DNA of 6,181 bases from Pyrobaculum sp. (GCA_009903905.1 WYEI01000171.1:1-6181), one strand, 5' to 3'; shown: positions 1-6,065, numbered from the stretch's first letter. Notes: generated from the letters alone by a model not told the origin. Made by a program: numbers and translations.

Positions 1-110
1 GTATACATTTCGAAGTGTGGTGGCCTTGCGTTGCGTTCTTTCGCGGCTTCTTCGTCTATTTTGCGTTTTATGTCTTTCCATTCTCCTGTCAAGGGCTTCT
101 CGATAGCCAC
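1..110 (-). CDS. 5' end of an unidentified gene co-transcribed with the helicase (possible DNA methylase)
   Basis: A frame with no stop opens at a GTG (110-108), seven bases after the helicase stop codon, and runs off the left edge of the window, giving 36 codons. It begins V-A-I-E-K-P-L-T-G-E-W and ends with R-P-P-H-F-E-M-Y. The Lys/Glu/Arg-rich, Trp-containing composition looks like real protein, and no other start codon lies between the GTG and the preceding in-frame stop at 128-126. The tight spacing implies one transcript with the helicase, probably with translational coupling since no Shine-Dalgarno is visible. The RPPHFEMY ending is reminiscent of the N-terminal part of archaeal DUF1156-type DNA methylases, where such a segment precedes a WW-x-R-(K/R)-P-L motif; that motif, if present, would lie just outside the window. 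Seen: open frame and spacing. Inferred and weak: the methylase identity. Confidence 0.6.
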   Translation of the reverse strand, partial: MAIEKPLTGEWKDIKRKIDEEAAKERNARPPHFEMY

Positions 111-117
111 GTATTTT

Positions 118-3063
118 CTATGGTTTTAATTTAACTTCTGTGGTTGGGGAGATTAGCTTGACGAAGTCCATATACGGTATTACGTATTTTGTCTGGGTTC
201 TTATGTACTGCTGTATGTGGGGGGCTAGGGCGTCGCATGGGTTTTTGTATTTTCTGAGTAGGCCGTGGTGGAGGTCTACCACGTAGAGGTATGTATGGTG
301 CTTCAGGGTTCTGGCTAGGGCAACTGCGTCGATTACGCGTCGGTCTGGTATTTTGCGGAGTTGTTCTAGCCGTTTGGCGCACATGGTTTCCCACTCTATG
401 GGCTGGATGTGTATCTGGCTGTTTAGCGACGTTACTGTCTTGACTTCTATCAGTCTCACCTCGTCGGGGCATATGGATATTAGGTCTATCCCAGCCAGTG
501 GCTTGTCTCTTAGGTCTATGACGCGGCATCTCTCCGCCTCCTCCTGCTGTATTACAATCTCCTCGCCCTCCTTGCCTTGATTTATGATGTTGGCGGCCCA
601 CTCCACGCCCAGCGCCAAGTAGCCCAGAGGCCTGTAGAAGGCTGTTAACACAGGCGCCACGGCTATGTCGGGCTGGCAGGCCCTGTCTATCTGTTGCGTC
701 CAGAAGCTCTGCTCCGCCACTATCCTCCTTTTCAGCTCCTCCCTCTCGGTGGGGGACAGCCCGCGTTTTTTCTCCAGCTCCTGTAGCTTCCTTGAGGCCT
801 CTGTGTATATGGTGTTGCGCAACTTCTGGCATATCTGCTCCGCCTTTTTCTCTAGCTCCTCTCGTATCTCCTCCAACACGTCGCTGGGGGGTAGAGGAGC
901 TTGGTTCGTCTTGTTTACCTCCATGGCTATGTTCAATATGGAGAGAGGCACCTCCCCCTCGGCGCCGCAGGGGGTGTTGCCCGGCTTGAAATACGCCGTG
1001 ACCTTTGCCAAGCTGTACTCCCTCTCTCCCGCCGGCGTGGGCAGGGCGAGCTTGGCCTCGCCTTTGAGGATCCAGAGGGTGCCGTCTGCGAAGCAAGGCT
1101 TCTCCACCTCCACCTCCACGGCGGTCGGCAGTTGTGATATGTGGTACTCCACCACCGCCTTGGCCAGGGGATGTTCCACTGTGATTCTCTCTGGGCATTG
1201 GCCGCCGAAGCCGGCCGCCTCGGTTAGGCATCTGCCCCGGCAGAACTTCCCCAACTCGCGGGGTAGATACTTCACCTTTATGCATCCATCTTTTTCTTCG
1301 TAGCTTCGGGGGTCCAGCGCGGCTAGTGTGTTTAGGATTAGGGTTTTCAACTCGTCGTCTGTGACTACGTCTGTGCACCGGGGGTCTGCCTCCATCTTTA
1401 TCCGGTCGCTTGTCAACAGCTCCTCAAGATCCTTAAGGGCGACGGCCCTCTGCTGCAGTAGCTTGTCCACCTCCTCCTCTGGGCTTCTGCCGGCTAGGGC
1501 CGCCTCCACTATCTTGAGGAACTCCTTCTCGGTGGCGGCGTCGCCCAGGTAGTCGAAGACTTTGCCGAGCGTCTTCTTGATCTCCTCGATCTTCTGGAGG
1601 AGTATCTGGTAGATGCGGCCGTCTATGGTGTCTGCCACCAACATGTTGTATACGAAGACGGGCTTGGTCTGGCCGTAGCGGTGCACCCTCCCGATCCTCT
1701 GGTCCAGTCTGCTGGGGTTCCAGGGCAGGTCGTAGTTTATGAGTACGTTGGCCACCTGGAGGTTGAGGCCTTCGGAGGCAGCGTCTGTGGCCACCAGTAT
1801 CTTGCCGGAGCGACGAAACTTGTCCTCGGCGGCTTTACGCTCCTCCTCGGCCATGCCGCCATGGAGGGTCACCACCTCCCTCGACTCCGCCAGCCTCTCG
1901 GCGAGGTAGTACATGGTGTCGCGGTACTGGGTGAAGATGATGACCTTGGAGTCTTTATGTCTCTCCAGTAGTTCCAGTAGCTTCTGGTATTTGCTGTCTA
2001 TCTTCGCTGCCTCAGCCAGCTGTTTAAGTCTGCGGAGTTGCTCCAGCTCCCTATCGATCGCGTTTATATCGGCGACGACGTGCTCCAAGGCCTCTCTTTC
2101 GGTCTTCACGTCGTATGTAGGCTTCAGGAGACCCGCCTTCATCTGCTGGAGGGCTTGTATCCTCTTCTCCACGGTTTTCTTTATCGCGGCGATGCTGGAG
2201 GATGCCCTCTTCTGGAAAACCACCGCGACTAGGCCGAGGGCCCTCCTCCTTCTGCCCTTTGCCTGCCTAGCCGCGTCGTAATAGTATTTAACGTAGCGTA
2301 TAACCTCGGCGTAGAGCCGGCGTTCCTCCTCTGTGGGCTCCACAACCACGGGCGGGCTTACGTATCTCTCCGGAATACCGGCCTCCTCCTTTACGTCTTC
2401 TCTCAGCCTCCGCACCACGAGCCTCTTGACGGCGGCGCGGAGGGTGCCCTCGTCCACTGATGGATCTAGTAGTCTGAGCCGCGCCACGAAGTCGTGGCGT
2501 TTGCCGTGGTGGGGAGTGGCGGAGAGGAGGAGCACGTTTCTCGCCTTGGAGGCCACGGCCTCCGCCGCGGAGTACCTCTGTGTGGGCCCCCTTGCGCCTA
2601 CAGTGAGGTTGTGGGCCTCGTCGAAGACGATTAGGTCCCACTCCTCCTCTAGGTATTGCTTTTCATGCCTTTTTAGGTAGTCCACGCTGACCACTACGCA
2701 GTCTGCCCCGGGGTCTTTCTCGATGCAATGTATGTCGAATTTCTCCGCCAACTCCCTCCTCCACTGGAAAGTAAGGAATCTGGGCGTCACGACGAGAACC
2801 CTCCTGGCGAGGCCGCGGAGCATAAGCTCCTTTATCAAGAGGCCGGTCATGATGGTTTTGCCCAGGCCGACGTCGTCCGCCAGGAGGAGCCGCAAGGCGC
2901 CTTCGTCGTACAGCTTTCTAAGAGCGTAGTTTACGAAGTCCAGCTGGTAGGTAAGGGCGTTTATCCTGCTATGCGACGGATTTACACATGGCGTGTATCT
3001 GCTGTGTAGATGCACCCGAAGCGCCAGCAGAGACAAAGGCGACAACACAACATGCCTCTTCAC
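118..3063 (-). CDS. SNF2-family DNA helicase/translocase with C-terminal DUF3883-like domain; 5' end apparently replaced
   Basis: The 981-codon frame starts at GTG 3063. It has the full superfamily 2 SNF2 set: Q-like region TYQLDF near residues 38-43, Walker A DDVGLGKT 63-70, DEAH box 148-151, SATP 181-184, motif IV IIFTQYRD near 375-382, motif V ATDAASEGLN 425-434 and motif VI QRIGRVHRYGQ 455-465. Coiled-coil-like charged stretches lie near 320-350 and 735-785. Residues 855-970 contain GIDLIS followed by VRLIEVK (D860, E873, K875), resembling the DUF3883 domain common in defence helicases. Such proteins are ATP-driven DNA translocases of the DISARM DrmD type or relatives. Only 62 residues precede Walker A, whereas I recall about 100 or more in relatives, and codons 1 to about 30 overlap a PaREP2b-like relic in another frame. 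A TATA-like box at 3066-3075 would place transcription near 3044, so GTG 3048 (codon 6) is as good a start as 3063. The helicase identity is certain; the start and functionality are not. Confidence 0.93.
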   Translation of the reverse strand: MKRHVVLSPLSLLALRVHLHSRYTPCVNPSHSRINALTYQLDFVNYALRKLYDEGALRLLLADDVGLGKTIMTGLLIKELMLRGLARRVLVVTPRFLTFQWRRELAEKFDIHCIEKDPGADCVVVSVDYLKRHEKQYLEEEWDLIVFDEAHNLTVGARGPTQRYSAAEAVASKARNVLLLSATPHHGKRHDFVARLRLLDPSVDEGTLRAAVKRLVVRRLREDVKEEAGIPERYVSPPVVVEPTEEERRLYAEVIRYVKYYYDAARQAKGRRRRALGLVAVVFQKRASSSIAAIKKTVEKRIQALQQMKAGLLKPTYDVKTEREALEHVVADINAIDRELEQLRRLKQLAEAAKIDSKYQKLLELLERHKDSKVIIFTQYRDTMYYLAERLAESREVVTLHGGMAEEERKAAEDKFRRSGKILVATDAASEGLNLQVANVLINYDLPWNPSRLDQRIGRVHRYGQTKPVFVYNMLVADTIDGRIYQILLQKIEEIKKTLGKVFDYLGDAATEKEFLKIVEAALAGRSPEEEVDKLLQQRAVALKDLEELLTSDRIKMEADPRCTDVVTDDELKTLILNTLAALDPRSYEEKDGCIKVKYLPRELGKFCRGRCLTEAAGFGGQCPERITVEHPLAKAVVEYHISQLPTAVEVEVEKPCFADGTLWILKGEAKLALPTPAGEREYSLAKVTAYFKPGNTPCGAEGEVPLSILNIAMEVNKTNQAPLPPSDVLEEIREELEKKAEQICQKLRNTIYTEASRKLQELEKKRGLSPTEREELKRRIVAEQSFWTQQIDRACQPDIAVAPVLTAFYRPLGYLALGVEWAANIINQGKEGEEIVIQQEEAERCRVIDLRDKPLAGIDLISICPDEVRLIEVKTVTSLNSQIHIQPIEWETMCAKRLEQLRKIPDRRVIDAVALARTLKHHTYLYVVDLHHGLLRKYKNPCDALAPHIQQYIRTQTKYVIPYMDFVKLISPTTEVKLKP

Positions 3064-3065
3064 CC

Positions 3066-3075
3066 ATATAAAAAA
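3066..3075 (-). promoter_or_regulatory. TATA-like box, candidate helicase promoter
   Basis: The minus strand reads TTTTTATAT here, a fair match to archaeal box A. Its centre lies only about 7 bases before the GTG at 3063 but about 23 before the GTG at 3048, so if used it would give a nearly leaderless message starting at codon 5-7 of the annotated frame. The box sits inside the PaREP2b-like relic, where it encodes the I-F-Y-M region, so it may be a fortuitous promoter rather than the helicase's original one. Confidence 0.4.
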
Positions 3076-3572
3076 TATGACGGTTGCTAGTCGCCTCTAT
3101 CTCTACGCTTAGATTTACGTTTTTCTTACCACCGTTGTTATAGAGAAGATCTTTCCTGCAGAGAAGATACAGGAGAAGATAAATTATAGCTATTTGAGAC
3201 GGATCCGCGACGTTGATTACCACTTCGATGTTTAACATACAAGCCCTCAGAAGTGATGAGTTCTAATGAAAAACAAGGCATGAACCACCATAGAGCTCCG
3301 GCTGAAGGTTCGCCAGTTCCAAGCCGTCTACAAAGCCGAGGGCTTCCCAGTCTCTCACCGTAAAGACCGAGTGGGGCGCCCCTTCCATAAACAGAAAGAG
3401 CAGAAGTGTCCGTCTGTTTCAAAGAGCCTATTGCCGTCTTGGGCCCACGTCAGCGGGTATCTGCGGCGTGTCCTTTCTTCAGGGCCCTGACTCGGGTCTC
3501 AAATCGACTCATGACTTGTCGCCAGTGGCGTATATAACCATTCACGAGTCTGGGTACCCTTTCTATCGCCTT

Positions 3573-3588
3573 CACGGCACCTGCCGTG
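3573..3588. repeat. Short inverted repeat, 7-bp arms with 2-bp spacer
   Basis: CACGGCA, CC, TGCCGTG forms a perfect 7-bp inverted repeat. It falls in the PaREP2b-like relic at the Thr-Ala-Gly-Ala-Val codons, so it may simply reflect coding sequence. No T-run follows on either strand, so it does not look like a terminator. Confidence 0.4.
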
Positions 3589-3691
3589 GACGGCGTATAT
3601 TCAAGTCGGCGTTTTGAGCTTACCTGGCAGGGTCTGCTGGAGGGTTAGGCAGGTGGAGCCGCCGCGTGCCGCTGGCATCCGAGGGGGCTGG

Positions 3692-4381
3692 CTAAGCTTG
3701 GCAGTCGACTACCTCGACTTTGATGTTTTCGAGGGCTTGCGCTGTGTTGGGCAGTCTGTGGTCTGTTGTGAGGAAGCGGGCCTGGGGGATGCCGTTGTTT
3801 CGCATGTACTTCTCTATGCAGAGCAGTTGGTATCTGTCCTCCCTGTCGGTTCCTGAATCTAGGTCTAGCCATAGTTCTTTATCGTCTATTTCTGCGATCT
3901 CTATATTGTTTTGTTGTAGTTCTTTTCTTATTGAATCTACTACTTTGTCTGGGAATACTAAGTAGTTTCTCTGTTTTTTAAAATAGTTGCGTAGATAGAC
4001 TATGTAGTTTATTGGCGATACTTTAGACGATAGCCGCCGTAGCAATGTCTCTTCCATGTGTTCTTCTAGGTCTCTTATGTAATACCGGGCGATGACCCTA
4101 AATAGAAACGCGACGTCGGCGTAGCCCTTGAGCTCTAGGAGCTGGACCATCTTTTTGGCTATTTCCTTCGTGCTTCTCCGCCGCCTTTCACCGCTTATAT
4201 TTGAGTAATATTTTTTGACGAAATCTCTTATTATCTCAAATCTTTCAAGAAAAAGATGTAGTCCTTTTTCGATTTTGCGTCTTATCACTTTTAAAACGCA
4301 ACTTGTAACAACTAGTCTGTCCTTCTGCTTTATCTTATGTCTGCAGTTTATAAGGTATCCTACATCTAGAAATTTGATCAT
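3692..4381 (-). CDS. Divergent PIN-like nuclease, candidate toxin of the Panacea operon
   Basis: This 229-residue protein starts at ATG 4381-4379, whose A is the last base of the preceding gene's TGA (TGATG), implying re-initiation; a TTG one codon upstream is less likely. The N-terminus IKFLDVGYLI (D6) resembles the first PIN strand with its catalytic Asp, followed by LVVTSCVLKVIRRKIE, like the usual second PIN segment. Near the C-terminus are DLDSGTDREDRYQLL (D179, D182) and FLTTDHRL (D207), resembling the third and fourth acidic sites, ending in the strand KVEVVD. PIN domains are metal-dependent ribonucleases of about 130-150 residues; here residues 40-165 form a long, basic, mostly helical insert, so the fold is unusual. 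The gene is clearly AT-richer than its neighbours, especially the first 350 bases. Placed last after a Panacea-type antitoxin, it is the obvious toxin candidate. No terminator is visible after the TAG. The PIN assignment rests on motif reading; that it is a real coding gene is secure. Confidence 0.85.
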   Translation of the reverse strand: MIKFLDVGYLINCRHKIKQKDRLVVTSCVLKVIRRKIEKGLHLFLERFEIIRDFVKKYYSNISGERRRRSTKEIAKKMVQLLELKGYADVAFLFRVIARYYIRDLEEHMEETLLRRLSSKVSPINYIVYLRNYFKKQRNYLVFPDKVVDSIRKELQQNNIEIAEIDDKELWLDLDSGTDREDRYQLLCIEKYMRNNGIPQARFLTTDHRLPNTAQALENIKVEVVDCQA

Positions 4382-4977
4382 CAAGAGAGGATCTCGTCTA
4401 CTATTTCGTTGAGCGCTGCAACTGCGGTTTTCTTGTCGATTTTCTGTTTTTGGAACAGCTTGTAGATGATGTACGTGGCTAGCTCCAGCGTCGCTAGTTT
4501 TTCCAGCTTCTGCGCCGCCTCAGGCGGACACCCGCGGTCGCACGTCTCGTTTATCTCTACATATTCCATGAACAACGCCATCATTATCTCGTGGAGCTTG
4601 TCCAGGACCTCGTCTCGGCTTTCGTAGAGGAGATCCTCCAGAGTTTTGCCGCCGCCGACCGGTATATCTAGCCGCAGGACCTCGGCGTACTCCTCCACGA
4701 CGCTTTCGAGGCTGGCCTTCACGGGGTCTGCGCCTAGCCGCCTGAGCTCCGCCAGGGCCTCCTCTATCTCCGGCGCGTATCGCTGTATAACTGTAGCAAT
4801 GTTGGAGACGATTTCCGCAACGTCCTCCCCCGCTTTCTCCTCAACCTCCTGCAGTATCCTCCGCCTGAGCTCCTGCAACCTTCGGTACAGCTGGATGAGC
4901 TCGTTGACGCGCCGCGTCGAGTACTCCTCCTCCGCAAAGGCGCCGAGCCCTACCGCAACAGCGGCTTCCCCGGCCAT
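4381..4977 (-). CDS. All-helical protein of unknown function, middle gene of the Panacea operon
   Basis: I do not recognise this 198-residue protein. After a small hydrophobic N-terminus (residues 1-15) comes a heptad-like, Arg/Glu/Leu-rich region at about 22-50, likely coiled coil, then helices to the C-terminus, with a Cys-x3-Cys pair (C146, C150) before Pro-Pro at 151-152. VGGGKT at 107-112 is not a Walker A motif. There is no signal peptide or convincing membrane segment, so it is probably cytoplasmic. ATG 4977 is well supported: GGAGGTGA lies 7 bases upstream, inside the end of the Panacea gene, which overlaps this gene by 28 bases. The stop shares one base with the next gene's ATG. Such dense overlap points to one mRNA and coordinated stoichiometry. 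It could be an adaptor between antitoxin and nuclease, a second antitoxin or the toxin itself; the sequence does not decide. Confidence 0.85.
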   Translation of the reverse strand: MAGEAAVAVGLGAFAEEEYSTRRVNELIQLYRRLQELRRRILQEVEEKAGEDVAEIVSNIATVIQRYAPEIEEALAELRRLGADPVKASLESVVEEYAEVLRLDIPVGGGKTLEDLLYESRDEVLDKLHEIMMALFMEYVEINETCDRGCPPEAAQKLEKLATLELATYIIYKLFQKQKIDKKTAVAALNEIVDEILS

Positions 4978-5360
4978 GCCTCCTTCACCTCCTCTAGGCT
5001 ATATACGTACGTGAGGAGCTCGTCGAGGCTCCGGTGGGCCCACGTCTCGAGGACCTGGTCGGCTGCCTCCTTCACCTCCTGCGGCAGATCGGCGGGGGCC
5101 GTCGAGGCGAGTTCGTAGATTATGACATCTTCCTCGACTCTGGCCACTACGAAGCCGTCTATCTCCATGTCGTCGAGGGTGTCAAGCACCTCGCGGGAGA
5201 ATGGGCCGTATTTATACATCTTCCAGTGGAACACCGTAGCGCCAAACCTCCGATACAGCTCCCTGTCGATTAGGAATAGCAGCTTCATGAGCTTGGTGCG
5301 GGCCATGGGCCCGCGCCGCAGTATGTACCTAATCAGATCGGCCTTATAGGCGTCAAACAT
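4950..5360 (-). CDS. Panacea (SocA/DUF4065-type) antitoxin-like protein
   Basis: The 136-residue product starting at ATG 5360 carries the Panacea signature: TKLMKLLFLIDRELY (about residues 22-36) followed by FHWKMYKYGPFSREV (44-58), matching the family pattern of K-L-x-K-L-L-(x)n-D and Y-x-Y-G-P. The acidic helical tail ends near residue 136. Panacea domains are known from bacteria, archaea and phages as promiscuous antitoxins neutralising many unrelated toxins, usually encoded next to the toxin; SocA of Caulobacter is a related adaptor-type antitoxin. Here it is the first gene of a three-gene operon ending in a PIN-like protein, so that nuclease or the middle protein is the likely target. 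GTG 5369 would add three residues, but the TATA-like box at 5388-5396 predicts transcription near 5365, favouring ATG 5360 with a leader of about five bases. The domain call is confident; the antitoxin role is inferred from the family and context. Confidence 0.85.
   Translation of the reverse strand: MFDAYKADLIRYILRRGPMARTKLMKLLFLIDRELYRRFGATVFHWKMYKYGPFSREVLDTLDDMEIDGFVVARVEEDVIIYELASTAPADLPQEVKEAADQVLETWAHRSLDELLTYVYSLEEVKEAWPGKPLLR
4985..4992 (-). promoter_or_regulatory. Strong Shine-Dalgarno for the middle operon gene
   Basis: GGAGGTGA on the minus strand lies 7 bases before ATG 4977, within the last codons of the Panacea gene. It is the only strong Shine-Dalgarno in the operon, as expected for an internal cistron behind a leaderless first gene, and it fixes the start of the 198-residue protein. 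Confidence 0.75.
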
Positions 5361-5387
5361 AACGTCCACGTATTATATATTTTTAGG

Positions 5388-5396
5388 TATAAAAAA
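5388..5396 (-). promoter_or_regulatory. TATA-like box, promoter of the Panacea operon
   Basis: The minus strand reads TTTTTTATA, preceded by AAGG. Its centre is 31 bases before ATG 5360, predicting a start site near 5365 and an almost leaderless transcript, as is common in Thermoproteales. A second AT-rich run (ATATATAATA, about 5371-5380) lies closer, but would start transcription inside the gene. The T-run could also help end transcription arriving from the relic at 5432-5882. Confidence 0.6.
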
Positions 5397-5431
5397 CCTT
5401 CCACTTTGTGTTAGGCATTGCAGAGGGCGCC

Positions 5432-5882
5432 CTAGCCACGGCGGTCTTCCCAGGGCTGTTTAAAGGCAAGTAGCCACCTCTCGAGCCCGGGCGCCCTTGC
5501 GACCGCCTTCGCGGCCTCCTCCACGATTCTCCTATGCATTATCTGCGGCCTCTCGCGGCATGCCTCGGCCAGCTTGTAGGCGATGGACAGCAGGCCGCTG
5601 CGGGCTCCACGGCGTATTCGCCGAACGGCGTCTCCAGCAGCAGCCTTCCCCTCGCGGCCCTAGCCTCGACGGGGCATCCGTCGAGCTCGCGGAGGAGCCT
5701 CCTGCCCCTCCCCGACTGTAGACGTCCCCCCTCCTCTCCGCCAGCCCCCACTCCAGCGCCAGGCCCAGGGCGGCGTACGCGTAGTGGCCCCACGTGCGCT
5801 CGAACAGCGCGAGGCGCGCCGACCCGCCCCTCGCCTCGAGCGCCCTCAACGCCCTGACCACGTCGCCGAGGCGCACGAACAC
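5432..5882 (-). pseudogene. Hypothetical GC-rich gene broken by two apparent 1-nt deletions
   Basis: Three minus-strand frames join into one coherent protein of about 150 residues. Frame 1, from GTG 5882 (or GTG 5876), reads RLGDVVRALRALEA, LFERTWGHYAY and LALEWGLAERRGDVYSR. Near 5705-5713 the sense passes to frame 2 (GRRLLRELDGCPVEARAARG, LLLETPFGEYAVEP). Near 5600-5605 it passes to frame 3 (LLSIAYKLAEACRE, IMHRRIVEEAAKAVARA, LERWLLAFKQPWEDRRG) and ends at TAG 5434-5432. Both shifts equal one missing base, the first in a run of two C4 tracts. The first half could be a small winged-helix-like domain, but I do not recognise the family. No in-frame ATG, GTG or TTG lies between the upstream TAG (5954-5952) and 5882. 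It may be a recent pseudogene or an intact gene with two base-call errors; divergence from infB makes a conserved neighbour plausible. Confidence 0.65.
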
Positions 5883-6017
5883 GCGGGGAACGCCTCCCAG
5901 CCTAATATCTCCACGGGTGATCGGGGCCGCAGTGGAGAGTCCACGCTGAAACTATGACTGCCGTGGGTAGCCGCGGGGATCCCTCTCGGGGCCGCTGTGA
6001 TTCGTTCTCGACGCGCC

Positions 6018-6029
6018 GGGGGGGGGGGG
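6018..6029. repeat. Mononucleotide tract of 12 guanines
   Basis: Twelve consecutive G on the plus strand lie about 30 bases upstream of the infB TATA-like box. Long G/C runs are reported as length-variable in Pyrobaculum aerophilum, which lacks recognisable mismatch repair. The tract is non-coding here, so variation would alter only promoter-upstream spacing. Confidence 0.9.
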
Positions 6030-6057
6030 AGCGGACAGGCTCGGGGCGCCTGGGGGG

Positions 6058-6065
6058 ATAAAAAA
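6058..6065 (+). promoter_or_regulatory. TATA-like box of infB
   Basis: ATAAAAAA after a G6 run; its centre is about 29 bases before ATG 6091. This predicts initiation within two or three bases of the start codon, i.e. a leaderless infB mRNA. Confidence 0.6.

Larger units (their letters stand above)
2969..3644 (-). pseudogene. Decayed PaREP2b-like gene (Pyrobaculum paralogous repeat family)
   Basis: This stretch looks intergenic, but the minus strand reads as one broken protein. Frame A (about 3644-3453) gives STAGAVKAIERV, NGYIRHWRQVMSRFE and ALKKGHAADTR and then hits TGA. Frame B (about 3459-3403) continues YPLTWAQDGNRLFETDG. Frame C (about 3417 on) gives FTVRDWEALGF, VDGLELA and LYGGS, hits an in-frame TAG (3265-3263), and continues as VVINVADPSQIAIIYLLLYL, NLSVEIEATSNRH and CVVAFVSAGASGAST to a final TAG at 2971-2969. 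Each shift is equivalent to one missing base modulo three. From memory this resembles Pfam PaREP2b, a family described from Pyrobaculum aerophilum as full of frameshifts and internal stops, but I could not align it. Weak protein-like sequence upstream, from an ATG at 3678, suggests the relic may reach the PIN gene. The boundaries are approximate. The 3' end overlaps the helicase start. That it is a decayed gene is fairly secure; the family name is less so. Confidence 0.7.

Noticed and set aside
665..1303. Plus-strand open frame of 212 codons opposite the helicase
   Set aside because: Ser/Phe/Leu-rich translation typical of an antisense shadow; no promoter or ribosome binding site.
131..1378. 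Long open minus-strand frame of 415 codons inside the helicase gene
   Set aside because: Its Arg/Pro/Gly-rich, low-complexity translation has no domain pattern; it is a shadow of the helicase coding sequence in a neighbouring frame.
2969..3238. An 89-residue standalone small gene before the helicase
   Set aside because: Its frame continues upstream through an in-frame TAG into further protein-like sequence, and its 3' third overlaps the helicase; it is better read as the tail of the relic.
3253..3305. GTGATGA ... CTGA as a possible C/D box sRNA
   Set aside because: Internal D' and C' boxes and a terminal stem are not convincing, and the stretch is explained by the PaREP2b-like relic on the other strand.
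3373..3382. GGGGCGCCCC palindrome
   Set aside because: Ten bases, no loop or T-run, and it falls in relic codons for Gly-Ala-Pro; probably chance in GC-rich sequence.
4633..4660. VGGGKT in the 198-residue protein as a possible P-loop
   Set aside because: It lacks the GxxxxGK(S/T) spacing and any Walker B partner; the rest of the protein is helical.
5941..6017. Possible tRNA or structured RNA in the GC-rich region upstream of infB
   Set aside because: No T-loop consensus, no acceptor stem pairing and no plausible cloverleaf could be assembled.
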